Shown one piece after another: positions 27,351-35,405 of a stretch of DNA of 64,000 nt. Source of the stretch: Bacillota bacterium. GTDB lineage: Bacteria; Bacillota; UBA4882; UBA8346. Numbering within the stretch: position 1 is the stretch's first letter; each line of letters opens with the position of its first letter. The DNA lies in the NCBI GenBank assembly GCA_023426245.1, contig JAFABB010000040.1, positions 62,001 through 126,000 on the forward strand, in the 5' to 3' direction. A model generated the notes under the pieces. The model saw only the letters and a program-made list of their open reading frames with translations, had not been told where the DNA came from and did not search any database. Made by a program: the position numbers and the translations under genes.

Positions 27351-27581
27351 ATGGATCATATCCCAGAAAACAAAGACCGGATCATTGAATCAACGGTTAA
27401 AATCGTCAGTGAAGATCAGAAGTTCTTAGTCGGCAAATTCCCTGGTACTGCTATAACCGGCTTTATCGACGTTGAAAAATTCCTTACATTTGAAAAACAA
27501 AATTTCTTCCTTGAGAAGAAATTACCGTTCCAAATCCTGATTATCACCTCTGCCAGCTATGGTCCTGGTACAGTGCAATAA
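27351..27581 (+). CDS. Small protein of unknown function
   Basis: The 76-residue product starts with an acidic, helical stretch (MDHIPENKDRIIESTVKIV), has a central FLVGKFPGTAITGFIDVEKFL segment and ends with a hydrophobic run (FQILIITSASYGPGTVQ). AAAGGAG eight bases before the ATG is a good ribosome site. A perfect hairpin follows at 27637. I do not recognise the family. Confidence 0.6.
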   Translation: MDHIPENKDRIIESTVKIVSEDQKFLVGKFPGTAITGFIDVEKFLTFEKQNFFLEKKLPFQILIITSASYGPGTVQ

Positions 27582-27636
27582 GGCATCTTAATTTACTTTA
27601 GTATCGAGTCCATTAGCTAGAGATCTAAATACAAAT

Positions 27637-27662
27637 AGGATTGCCTCATTTTGAGGCAATCC
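27637..27662 (+). terminator. Perfect hairpin, probable terminator
   Basis: AGGATTGCCTCA pairs exactly with TGAGGCAATCCT, 55 bases after the 27351 gene. The following T-run is weak, so it may instead stabilise the transcript. Confidence 0.55.
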
Positions 27663-27712
27663 TTGTAACAAAGTATCAAATTTGTCATCAAATCAAAGGG
27701 GAATATCCCATC

Positions 27713-27985
27713 ATGAAGCACCAGGCTTCCAAGGATCAAGTTATTGAAATTTTGCTTACATTAACAGTGGATGAAGACTTAGCGATGGATGATATCAATA
27801 CCATTATGGATCAAATTGTCAATTTAATCCGAAAATCTCTACGGAAATTGCTGAAATTGCGACATAAAATCCATCTTCAACCGGTAATTATGGACGTTAT
27901 TTCTCTCCCATTGAAAAATCATTTACTAGATCCCATTAACTCAAGACTTTTGTCATTGCCTCCACAAAACGCTCAGTTCGGCTAA
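27713..27985 (+). CDS. Small helical protein of unknown function
   Basis: The 90-residue product is predicted mostly helical (QVIEILLTLTVDEDLAMDD, then IMDQIVNLIRKSLRKLLKLRHK), acidic early and basic in the middle. GGGGAAT nine bases before the ATG at 27713 supports this start over an in-frame upstream one. No family is recognised. It lies just upstream of the cobalamin riboswitch but has its own ribosome site. Confidence 0.5.
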   Translation: MKHQASKDQVIEILLTLTVDEDLAMDDINTIMDQIVNLIRKSLRKLLKLRHKIHLQPVIMDVISLPLKNHLLDPINSRLLSLPPQNAQFG

Positions 27986-28093
27986 TTACTAAATTATTCA
28001 ACGCTATAGGCGGGGTACTCAAGTTATTCAAGGTTTTTTGCACTTGATCAGGGTTGACTATTCCGGAAATTAATGATAAATTTTCATTAAATT

Positions 28094-28259
28094 AAATATT
28101 GGATAGGTATCCGTAAAACGGGTTGAAAAGGGAAAACGGTTTAAATCCGTTACAGCCCCCGCTACTGTTAATGATGATGCACTGCCAATCATGCCACTGA
28201 GAACCCTTGGGAAGGCTACAGTTGCAAATGAGTCATAAGTCAGGAGACCTGCCTATACC
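28094..28259 (+). promoter_or_regulatory. Cobalamin riboswitch (adenosylcobalamin aptamer) for the cob operon
   Basis: Conserved pieces appear in order: GGGAAAACGG then AAATCCGTTACAGCCCCCGCTACTGT, the CACTGAGAACC-like arm, AGTCAGGAGACCTGCC near the end, and P1 closing (AGGTAT with ATACCT). It heads the cobT-remnant/cobU/S/C/cbiB/cobD operon and should shut it off when cobalamin is plentiful. Confidence 0.95.
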
Positions 28260-28310
28260 TTTATCCCTTTACCACCTTCGGAGGGAAGGCTTCTATCGTT
28301 TGACATGAAA

Positions 28311-28375
28311 ATTAATCTCCAGGATTAGTTTTTTTGTTTATATAGGCTCCTCTTTTGGGTGGAAGCCTAATTTTT
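28311..28375 (+). terminator. Riboswitch expression platform: two candidate terminator hairpins
   Basis: TAATC-TCCAG-GATTA followed by T7 near 28314-28337, then TAGGCT-CC with GG-AAGCCTA followed by ATTTTTATT at 28343-28375. Both lie between the aptamer and the first start codon. Confidence 0.6.
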
Positions 28376-28416
28376 ATTCACCAAAAAAATCATTCTATTA
28401 GGAGATGGCGCTACGA

Positions 28417-28684
28417 ATGAATTTTAAAGAAACCATAAAGCGCATTAAACCAATGTCTTATCCCATCATGCCCAGTCTGATCTTCGAATTGTTGATATCG
28501 GGATTAAAGATGAACTGGATTGTCCAGGTATACTGAATAAAAAAGTCCGAAAAGGCATCGACAATATGGCAAACAGGCCGGCTATGAGCCGGGAGGAAGC
28601 TGTCAAAGCCATTGAGGTAGGCATCAATGTTGTAGCCGATCTGGCTGAAAGCGGCTATACCATCCTAGGGACAAGAAATAATAG
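28417..28684 (+). pseudogene. cobT: Remnant of cobT (nicotinate-nucleotide:DMB phosphoribosyltransferase)
   Basis: An ATG at 28417 behind AGGAGA opens MNFKETIKRIKPM, the usual CobT N-terminus, but this frame soon ends at 28536. A different frame continues with SDLRIVDIGIKDELDC, ILNKKVRKGIDNMA and RPAMSREEAVKAIEVG, which is the CobT catalytic core region, up to GYTILGT. The sequence between the first 13 residues and this core, and everything after the ILGT motif including GEMGIGNTT, is missing. A functional CobT has about 350 residues; under 90 remain here in two frames. The gene was evidently first in the riboswitch-controlled operon and has decayed by internal and 3-prime deletion. A functional copy elsewhere cannot be excluded. 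Confidence 0.85.
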
Positions 28685-28710
28685 TTCACGAAAAGGGAGA
28701 CCTCAACAAC

Positions 28711-29268
28711 ATGGCGAAATTGATCTTAGTAACCGGCGGAACTCGCAGTGGCAAAAGTACCTATGCGGAAAGAATCGCTTCAGAGGCCGGTTCTAATGTC
28801 CTCTATATCGCAACTGCACTTCCAATTGATTCCGAAATGGAAGAACGGATTGCCAAACACCGCCAGCATCGGCCTTCCCATTGGCAAACGATTGAGGCTT
28901 ATCGCGATTTGGATACGCTGATTTTAAAAAACTCTCCGGGAAAATCAGCTATCTTGTTGGATTGTATAACCGTGATGCTTAATAATTTGTTATTTGACTC
29001 CGGGATTGATTGGGAAACTGCCGACCACCAATTGATTGGCAGGCTTGAGGAGGAAACCCGGAAAGAGTTTCAAAAATTGATTATTTGTGCGGACAAGCTA
29101 GATATTCCCATTATTCTAGTTACCAATGAACTTGGGATGGGCCTGATACCTGAAAACCGGCTTTCCAGGATTTTTATGGATATTCATGGCCGGATTAACC
29201 AACTGTTAGCTGCAGCTGCCCATGAAGTCTGTTTATGTGTATCGGGAATTCCTCTGCGAATCAAATAA
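28711..29268 (+). CDS. cobU: Adenosylcobinamide kinase / adenosylcobinamide-phosphate guanylyltransferase
   Basis: CobU phosphorylates adenosylcobinamide and attaches GMP, preparing it for nucleotide-loop assembly. The 185-residue length is normal. The P-loop GGTRSGKS at residues 9-16, YIATALPIDSEMEERIAKHRQHRPSHW (substrate region with the guanylylated histidine) and the late VTNELGMGLIPENRLSRIF motif are all present. AAAGGGAG precedes the ATG. The gene sits right after the cobT remnant and starts the intact part of the operon. Confidence 0.95.
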   Translation: MAKLILVTGGTRSGKSTYAERIASEAGSNVLYIATALPIDSEMEERIAKHRQHRPSHWQTIEAYRDLDTLILKNSPGKSAILLDCITVMLNNLLFDSGIDWETADHQLIGRLEEETRKEFQKLIICADKLDIPIILVTNELGMGLIPENRLSRIFMDIHGRINQLLAAAAHEVCLCVSGIPLRIK

Positions 29269-29336
29269 CACCAAGTTTAAAGGCAACCGATTTCATATGA
29301 TACCTATATCAATGACTGTGAAGGAGAAAATTAGCA

Positions 29337-30098
29337 TTGCGGATTGTCAAGCAAATATTATGGTTAATCCAATTCTTGACCACCCTTCCATTAAGACTTA
29401 ATATTTCAATGGAACCGGAGGATTTCGGCCGTTCACTGGCATATGCCCCGTTGATTGGTTTACTGTTGGGGGGTATTCTAGCTGGTTGCCTTTATCTACT
29501 GCGGTTGCTCTTTCCCGCCTTGATCAGCAGTTTATTTTTATGCGTAATCTACGTTTTCCTCACCGGTGGTCTACACCTTGACGGACTCGGTGATACAGCG
29601 GACGGATTATTCTCCCATCGCTCCAAGGAACGCATCCTGGAAATCATGAAAGATAGCCGGGTCGGGACGAATGCCGTTTTAGCCCTGATCCTTGTCATCC
29701 TGAGTTATATTTTCTTCATCATAGAAGTCCCAACCAAATCCTTAGGAGTCATTGTGTTCATGCCGGTGATCGGGAGAATGGCCCTCCCTCTTGGAGCCGG
29801 GCTGGAAAAATATGCGCGTCAGAATGGCCTGGGACTTCACTTTATTAATTTTTGCGGGTCAAAGGAAATCTTCATTGGTTTATCCATAACCTGTATCTTA
29901 TCTGTTTTAATCCTTGGAATCAAAGGAATTTTAATCGTTTTTTTAACAAGCATTATCATATTCCTGATTGTCAAATTTTTTGCCGCTAAAATCAATGGAA
30001 TCACCGGCGATATTTTGGGCGCAGTTTGCGAATTAGCTCAGCTGTTCTATTTAATTGCCGTCTATCTAATTTACTTGCGGCCTCAAACTTTACCGTAA
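29337..30098 (+). CDS. cobS: Adenosylcobinamide-GDP ribazoletransferase (cobalamin synthase)
   Basis: CobS is a polytopic inner-membrane enzyme that joins adenosylcobinamide-GDP to alpha-ribazole (phosphate). The 253-residue protein has IQFLTTLPLRL at the start, several helices, and the diagnostic GGLHLDGLGDTADGLFSHRSKERILEIMKDSRVGTNA, whose acidic residues bind Mg and GDP. The start is a TTG at 29337 with GAAGGAG eight bases upstream. It continues the cobU operon. Confidence 0.95.
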   Translation: MRIVKQILWLIQFLTTLPLRLNISMEPEDFGRSLAYAPLIGLLLGGILAGCLYLLRLLFPALISSLFLCVIYVFLTGGLHLDGLGDTADGLFSHRSKERILEIMKDSRVGTNAVLALILVILSYIFFIIEVPTKSLGVIVFMPVIGRMALPLGAGLEKYARQNGLGLHFINFCGSKEIFIGLSITCILSVLILGIKGILIVFLTSIIIFLIVKFFAAKINGITGDILGAVCELAQLFYLIAVYLIYLRPQTLP

Positions 30099-30113
30099 GG
30101 GAAAGGCTTACCC

Positions 30114-30704
30114 ATGTTGGAACTTATTCTAATACGCCATGGTGAAACGGAAGGTAGTAAAAGAAAAGCTTTTGTTGGCCGGACCGATCTGGAATTAACT
30201 GAAGCAGGAATGGCCCAAGCCCATACTATTAAAGAAAAATTAGCCCGGGAATTACCCGATGCGATTTTCTCCAGCTCATTAAAGCGGACTTATCAAACGG
30301 CGGAAATCATTAACAAGTCCTTCGGACTCCCGATACAAACTGTGGATTCCCTAAAAGAAAGAGACTTCGGCCTGTGGGATAATTTTACATTCGATGAAAT
30401 CAAGTCCAAACACCCTGCAGAAGCCGAACGATGGTTAACAGATCCCACCTCCCTCATTCCTGGAGGAGAAAACCTTATCCAATTTCACCAACGGATAATA
30501 TCTTTTCTTGATGGCCTGATCCTAGATTACCCAAATGGACGAATCTTGCTCGTAACCCACGGTGGCTGTATCCGTACCATGATTACCTATCTTTTACGGT
30601 TCAAAACCGAGGAGTGTTGGCGTTTCAAAGTAGACATCGGCAGTATTGCCAAAGTCGAAGTCGACGAATGCGGATACGCTTATTTAACTATGCTCAATGG
30701 TTAA
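30114..30704 (+). CDS. cobC: Alpha-ribazole phosphatase (histidine phosphatase family)
   Basis: The 196-residue protein has the phosphoglycerate-mutase-like active site LIRHGETEGSKRKAFVGRTDLELTEAG (phospho-histidine 9), FSSSLKRTYQTAEII and the second histidine in LLVTHGGCIRTMI. In a cobalamin operon this family removes the phosphate of alpha-ribazole-5-phosphate or of the cobalamin product. General phosphatase activity is certain from motifs; the substrate follows from position between cobS and cbiB. Confidence 0.9.
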   Translation: MLELILIRHGETEGSKRKAFVGRTDLELTEAGMAQAHTIKEKLARELPDAIFSSSLKRTYQTAEIINKSFGLPIQTVDSLKERDFGLWDNFTFDEIKSKHPAEAERWLTDPTSLIPGGENLIQFHQRIISFLDGLILDYPNGRILLVTHGGCIRTMITYLLRFKTEECWRFKVDIGSIAKVEVDECGYAYLTMLNG

Positions 30705-30760
30705 TAAGCGAATATCTGTCGTTGGCCTAAGAGTAACCGACTACCGGAGGTAGGAAAAAT

Positions 30761-31765
30761 TTGATGATGGACCTGTTGATGGATTATGGATTTGCCATTA
30801 TTCTTGATTGGTTGATTGGGGACCCTGATTGGTTGTATCACCCGGTTCGGATCATTGGGCATTTGATTCAAAGGCTCGAGACTTTATTGCGGCGATTGCA
30901 AAGCAGGGTTCATTGCCACCAATATTCCCAAGCTATTTGGGAACGATCCTGCGGTATTATTCTAGCCGTCTTAACAGTGGGGATCACTTATACCGGGATA
31001 TGGTTCCTTCTTAAAATCGGGGCTTGGATCCATCCCCTATTGTTCCACATTATAAATATTTATCTTTTATACTCGGCATTAGCGACCCGCTGTCTGGCGG
31101 ATGAGGCTTTAAAAGTTCATGCATTGCTCATCCAAAAGAATCTTCCGAAAGCACGGGAACAGGTCGGCATGCTGGTTGGCAGGGAAACTGCACATTTGGA
31201 TGAAAAAGAAGTCATTCGGGCAGTCGTGGAGACCACGGCTGAAAATACAGTGGATGGGGTCATATCACCCCTTTTTTACATCGTCATTGGTTCTTGTTTG
31301 GGAATAGCTGCTCCCCTGGCCTTTGCATTCAAAGCGATTAGTACGTTGGATTCGATGGTGGGATACAAAAATGAGACCTATATACATTGGGGATGGGCAT
31401 CCGCCAGGCTTGACGACCTTGCCAACTATCTTCCGGCAAGGCTCTCCGGTCTATTGATTCCGTTTAGCTTTTTGTTGATGGGTAAAGGATTTCGCAATAG
31501 TTTTACTATCATGCGCCGTGACCGTCGAAACCATACCAGTCCCAATTGCGCCTTCCCGGAAGCAGCCGTAGCTGGTGGTTTAGGTGTCCAGCTAGGCGGG
31601 ACCAACCTCTACTTCGGTAAATGGGTCCAAAAACCTGCAATCGGCGACCCGGCCAGGGATTTAGTAAATCATGATATCTTGCAAACGGTTAAAATGTTAT
31701 ATTATACCTCGGCAGTGACCGGTATCATCGGTTTCCTGGTGATTTCCGCGGCAAGTTTGTATTGA
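30761..31765 (+). CDS. cbiB: Adenosylcobinamide-phosphate synthase
   Basis: CbiB is a membrane protein that amidates adenosylcobyric acid with aminopropanol (or its phosphate). The 334-residue protein shows DWLIGDPDWLYHPVRIIGHLI, VGRETAHLDEKEVIRAVVETTAENTVDGVISPLFY and FKAISTLDSMVGYKNETYIHWGWASARLDDLANYLPARLS, all typical. Reading may begin at the TTG at 30761 or the ATG just after it; GGAGG lies upstream. It overlaps or abuts cobD, which supplies its substrate. Confidence 0.95.
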   Translation: MMMDLLMDYGFAIILDWLIGDPDWLYHPVRIIGHLIQRLETLLRRLQSRVHCHQYSQAIWERSCGIILAVLTVGITYTGIWFLLKIGAWIHPLLFHIINIYLLYSALATRCLADEALKVHALLIQKNLPKAREQVGMLVGRETAHLDEKEVIRAVVETTAENTVDGVISPLFYIVIGSCLGIAAPLAFAFKAISTLDSMVGYKNETYIHWGWASARLDDLANYLPARLSGLLIPFSFLLMGKGFRNSFTIMRRDRRNHTSPNCAFPEAAVAGGLGVQLGGTNLYFGKWVQKPAIGDPARDLVNHDILQTVKMLYYTSAVTGIIGFLVISAASLY

Positions 31766-31782
31766 AGAAAGGGGAGCCCAGA

Positions 31783-32874
31783 TTGCTGTTACCCAATAAC
31801 CAACACGGGGGAAATGTTCATCAAGTTGCCCAAAAGTTACATCGTAGCCCCCAAACACTCCTGGACTTCAGTTCCAATATCAATCCGCTGGGGATGCCGC
31901 TGTCCCTGAGAGAACGTTTCATTAAAAATTTAGACCAGCTTTCCTTTTACCCGGACCCGGAATATCAAAATCTTCGTGAAAATATCGGTCACTATCTGGA
32001 TGTTTCCTCTTCACAGATCATTCCCGGAAACGGCGCCTCAGAAATTATTTACCTTTTGTTGAACACATTAAGGCCGAAAAATCTGCTGATTTATGCGCCA
32101 ACTTTTAGTGAATACGAAAAAGCAGCCCGTTTGGTGAATGGGAATGTCCATTATTATGCGTTGCCGGAGGCTGATGGGTTTAAGCCTGACTTAACAAAGC
32201 TTGCAGAAATTATTGATGCGGTTGATTGCCTGTTTCTTTGTAATCCCAATAACCCCACATCAACTTTGCTCTCTCCTGCGGAGCTGATAAGCCTCGTTGA
32301 TTTGGCAAAAAGGAAAAAGGTAACTTTGATCCTGGATGAATCCTTTATTGAACTCACAATACCCGGCAACAGCTACTCTATGGTTCCCTGGCTAAAAAAT
32401 TACGATAATCTATTTATTATTCGCTCTTTTACCAAAATTCTGGCCCTGCCCGGTTTGCGGCTTGGCTATGGTTTAGGCCCATCCCAATGGATCGAAAAAA
32501 TGGCTCAAAATAAAATTCCCTGGTCTGTTAATGCTTTATCCTGTATCATCGGCGATTACTTATCCGAAATCCCCGGATTTTTGGAGAAAACATCCTGCTG
32601 GTTGGCAAAAGAAAAGGAATGGCTCTTTCAAGAATTGCTTAAAATTTCTACCCTAAAACCATTCCCTCCCCAAAGTAATTTTATTTTGGTCAAAATTGAT
32701 TCTCCCCGGATTTCAGCGGCTCTTCTCCAGGATAAATTGGCTCTACAAGGTATTTTAATCCGCAATGCCGCCAATTTCCATTCGTTAAGCCAACAATTTT
32801 TCCGCATTGCTGTTAAAGATGATCAAAGTAATCGGAGGTTGATTGAAGCTTTGCATACCTTTTTGGATAATTGA
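31783..32874 (+). CDS. cobD: Threonine-phosphate decarboxylase
   Basis: CobD is a PLP enzyme of the aminotransferase I/II fold that turns L-threonine phosphate into (R)-1-amino-2-propanol phosphate for CbiB. HGGNVHQVAQKL near the start, LDFSSNINPLGMP, LCNPNNPTSTLL and RSFTKILALPGLRLGYGL (with the PLP lysine) identify it. I place the start at a TTG at 31783 because AAGGGGAG lies six bases upstream; a TTG at 31762 overlapping the cbiB stop is the alternative. It is the last gene of the operon and converges on btuD. Confidence 0.93.
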   Translation: MLLPNNQHGGNVHQVAQKLHRSPQTLLDFSSNINPLGMPLSLRERFIKNLDQLSFYPDPEYQNLRENIGHYLDVSSSQIIPGNGASEIIYLLLNTLRPKNLLIYAPTFSEYEKAARLVNGNVHYYALPEADGFKPDLTKLAEIIDAVDCLFLCNPNNPTSTLLSPAELISLVDLAKRKKVTLILDESFIELTIPGNSYSMVPWLKNYDNLFIIRSFTKILALPGLRLGYGLGPSQWIEKMAQNKIPWSVNALSCIIGDYLSEIPGFLEKTSCWLAKEKEWLFQELLKISTLKPFPPQSNFILVKIDSPRISAALLQDKLALQGILIRNAANFHSLSQQFFRIAVKDDQSNRRLIEALHTFLDN

Positions 32875-33030
32875 TTGTGAGGGATTCGGGTGTAACAACA
32901 CAGGAGTGTTCATTAGGTTTAAGCATATCCCAACGCCATTAATCCAAAAAATTGGCTTATCGGAAGAAATGATGATACTTTTTTCATAACGTCGGATGCC
33001 CTCTCCATAAACGGTTGTAAGCCCCTTCAA
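32785..33030 (-). pseudogene. Possible N-terminal remnant of cbiZ (adenosylcobinamide amidohydrolase)
   Basis: A TTG at 33030 overlaps the btuD stop as TTGA and opens LTTVYGEGIRRYEKSIIISSDKP, which resembles the start of CbiZ proteins (a short G-x-x-x-x-RYEKSI-V-x-x segment before the GGxxE core). The similarity ends after about 40 residues, the expected catalytic part is absent, and the frame then runs antisense into cobD. CbiZ is often encoded beside btuFCD and lets cells salvage cobinamides. Recognition rests on a short match. Confidence 0.35.
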
Positions 33031-34235
33031 ATTTCAACCTTGCTTTCATTGCCAAGTACTGCCAAGAGCTCGGAAAATCCCCTGCAATACAGGATTTTCC
33101 CGGCCATATCGCCAAATAGGTTCTGGCCCTCCTCCAGCGGCCTTAAACTTATTACAATTTTTCTCATTTCCAATGCTGTTTTGATTAAATCGATATTTTT
33201 ATAATTTGTCATTCCAACAGGATAACCGGCATCGATTACTTCATTGTACCGGTTTATTTGGGCTAGCGCTTTTTGAAAAGAAGCTTCGTTGATCATTTCA
33301 AATGCCTTTGCGGTTACCATCTCGATTCCCAGGGATTTGCCGACATGATAATCCAAATCGTTTTCATGAATGATTCCGGAACAAATTCCATAATGATACC
33401 GGCTTAAGAGACGAAATACCTTTACCCCCGAACCATTTCCCCCCACCACAAAAACAGTAGGAAGTTGAGGATTTTGTAATTCCGTCACTCCCAACAGCTC
33501 ATGATAGTTTATTCCCTGGAAATCATAAAGCTTGCGAATGCTTTCTCCGGTAAGCAACTGCTCGGGCGGGCCATATCCCAATATTTGATTTCCTTTAAGT
33601 AAAAAAACACTATCACAACAACGGGCCGCCAATTCAATATCATGCAATGATAAAATAACGGTGGTCTTCTTTTCACGAGCCAGCCTGATAAACCCGGCCA
33701 TGATTTCATAACGGTGGCGCGGGTCCAGAAAACTGGTGGGTTCGTCTAAAATCAGCAGTTCCGGTTCCTGGGTGAGCGCCCTGGCTAAAAGGACTTTTTG
33801 TTTTTCCCCATCGCTTAATTCCGAAAAATACTTCCCGGCAAGCCCTCTCCCATTGACAAACTCCAGCGACTCCCAAACTTTGGCAGTATCTTTGGGAGAC
33901 AACTTATCGGCATAATCCGTATAAGGATATCGGCCCATAGCAACAATTTCAAACACCGTCGTCAAAGGTGCGGATACCCGCTCCGTTAAAAGCACCGCCA
34001 AATTTTCCGATAATTCCGTGCTATTGTAAGATGTTAAATCTTTGCCATGCAGATAGATTGCGCCTTTTACCGGAGCCAAAAGGCCGCTCAGTGTCTTTAA
34101 TAAGGTAGTTTTCCCCGAACCATTAGGACCGAGCAAGCCCACAATCTGACCTTTAAGGGCCTGCAAATTGATTTGATCCATAATAATTTTGGAACCATAA
34201 CCAACCGCCAGTTTATCGGTACTGATCACCTTCAT
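33027..34235 (-). CDS. btuD: Corrinoid ABC transporter ATP-binding protein with extra C-terminal domain
   Basis: Residues 1-250 are a FecE/BtuD-type ATPase: Walker A GPNGSGKT at 36-43, LSDGEKQKVLLARAL (signature), Walker B LLILDEPTSFLDPRH and the switch histidine in VILSLHDIE. The extra region of about 150 residues opens with TVFVVGGNGSGVKVFRLL, looks like a Rossmann or P-loop-like fold, and has GYPVGMTNYKNIDLIKTALE and KILYCRGFSELLAVLG. I do not recognise this domain. The start overlaps btuC as ATGA. In the cell it drives corrinoid uptake with BtuC and BtuF; the tail may sense or handle the cargo. Confidence 0.88.
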   Translation of the reverse strand: MKVISTDKLAVGYGSKIIMDQINLQALKGQIVGLLGPNGSGKTTLLKTLSGLLAPVKGAIYLHGKDLTSYNSTELSENLAVLLTERVSAPLTTVFEIVAMGRYPYTDYADKLSPKDTAKVWESLEFVNGRGLAGKYFSELSDGEKQKVLLARALTQEPELLILDEPTSFLDPRHRYEIMAGFIRLAREKKTTVILSLHDIELAARCCDSVFLLKGNQILGYGPPEQLLTGESIRKLYDFQGINYHELLGVTELQNPQLPTVFVVGGNGSGVKVFRLLSRYHYGICSGIIHENDLDYHVGKSLGIEMVTAKAFEMINEASFQKALAQINRYNEVIDAGYPVGMTNYKNIDLIKTALEMRKIVISLRPLEEGQNLFGDMAGKILYCRGFSELLAVLGNESKVEI

Positions 34236-35251
34236 AAACTATGGTTCCTCCTTAACAAAAGTACGATAACCAGCGGAACCCCAAAAAATGAAGTAATCAC
34301 ACTGATGGGTATTTCCACGGGTCTCAATGCCGTTCTGGCCACCAAATCACAAAAACTGGTTAAGAAACCTCCCAATAATACTGTGAGCGGGATTAATACG
34401 CGGTTATCCGAAGTTTTGCAAGACAAACGTGAAATATACGGCACAGCCAGGCCAATAAAAGCAACGGGACCGGCAAAGGCAGTCATTGTACCGCTTAAAA
34501 AACAAGAAATCAAAATAATCAATATTCGAAGCCTTTTAATGGGAACTCCCATGCTCCGAGCGTAATCTTCTCCCAGTATCAGCGCATTTAACGGCTTACA
34601 AATTGCCATGGCTCCGCCTGTCAAAATAGTAGCCACAGTAACTAAAATCCATGTTTCCGGCCAGGAAAAACCCGAAAAACTGCCTAAACCCCAAATCGTA
34701 AATAAATGCAATTGTTCCTTCTGGGCGAAAGCAATCATCAAATTGGTAAGGGCATTGCATAAATAGCCCACCATAATTCCGACTATCAACAGAGTGACAA
34801 TATTTTTTATTTTTCTGGCTGTTGCCAATACAATGGCCATCACAATCATAGCCCCAATAAAGGCGGCTATTGCCAACAAAAAGGGATGGACGGCGTTTAA
34901 GCCGAGGGTGGCCCCCAGGAAAACTACCAATCCCACAACTAAACTCGATCCAGGGGTAATTCCTAAAATAAAGGGATCCGCGAGCGGATTCCGGAAAAGG
35001 ACTTGTAACAAAAGGCCTGACAACGAAAGGGCCGCTCCCCCGAAGACCGCCGCCAGCGCCCGGGGCATCCGGATCTTCCAGATAATATTGGTATAAACAT
35101 CGTCGTGCCGTTGGAAACCAAGAATTGAGTCCCAAATTTTGGGTACCGGAATATTGATCGGCCCCATGGCGATATTGGCAATCAACATAGCCAAAACAGC
35201 CGCTAATAGAAGAATTGAAATAGTTACTGTCATCCGGTATTTGTGATTCAT
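34232..35251 (-). CDS. btuC: FecCD/BtuC-family ABC transporter permease for corrinoid
   Basis: The 339-residue protein has about ten hydrophobic helices and family landmarks: IWKIRMPRALAAVFGGAALSLSGLLLQVLFRNPLADPFILGITPGSS and GPVAFIGLAVPYISRLSCKTSDNRVLIPLTVLLGGFLTSFCDLVART, the latter carrying the coupling helix contacting the ATPase. BtuC dimers move corrinoid across the inner membrane. The vitamin specificity is inferred from the riboswitch that heads the operon, since the same family also carries haem and siderophores. Confidence 0.88.
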   Translation of the reverse strand: MNHKYRMTVTISILLLAAVLAMLIANIAMGPINIPVPKIWDSILGFQRHDDVYTNIIWKIRMPRALAAVFGGAALSLSGLLLQVLFRNPLADPFILGITPGSSLVVGLVVFLGATLGLNAVHPFLLAIAAFIGAMIVMAIVLATARKIKNIVTLLIVGIMVGYLCNALTNLMIAFAQKEQLHLFTIWGLGSFSGFSWPETWILVTVATILTGGAMAICKPLNALILGEDYARSMGVPIKRLRILIILISCFLSGTMTAFAGPVAFIGLAVPYISRLSCKTSDNRVLIPLTVLLGGFLTSFCDLVARTALRPVEIPISVITSFFGVPLVIVLLLRRNHSL

Positions 35252-35405
35252 GAAACCCAGCCCCTCAAACCGTCACTCTTACGGTCTTCTAGTAAAACGT
35301 TCTCTAAATAACTAGTCAATGTTCGGTGAACGTTTTACTTAAGTAGAGCGTGTCTACCCCATTTCTGATTGCCGTTTATTTACGATACGCTCTACTATAT
35401 AACCC

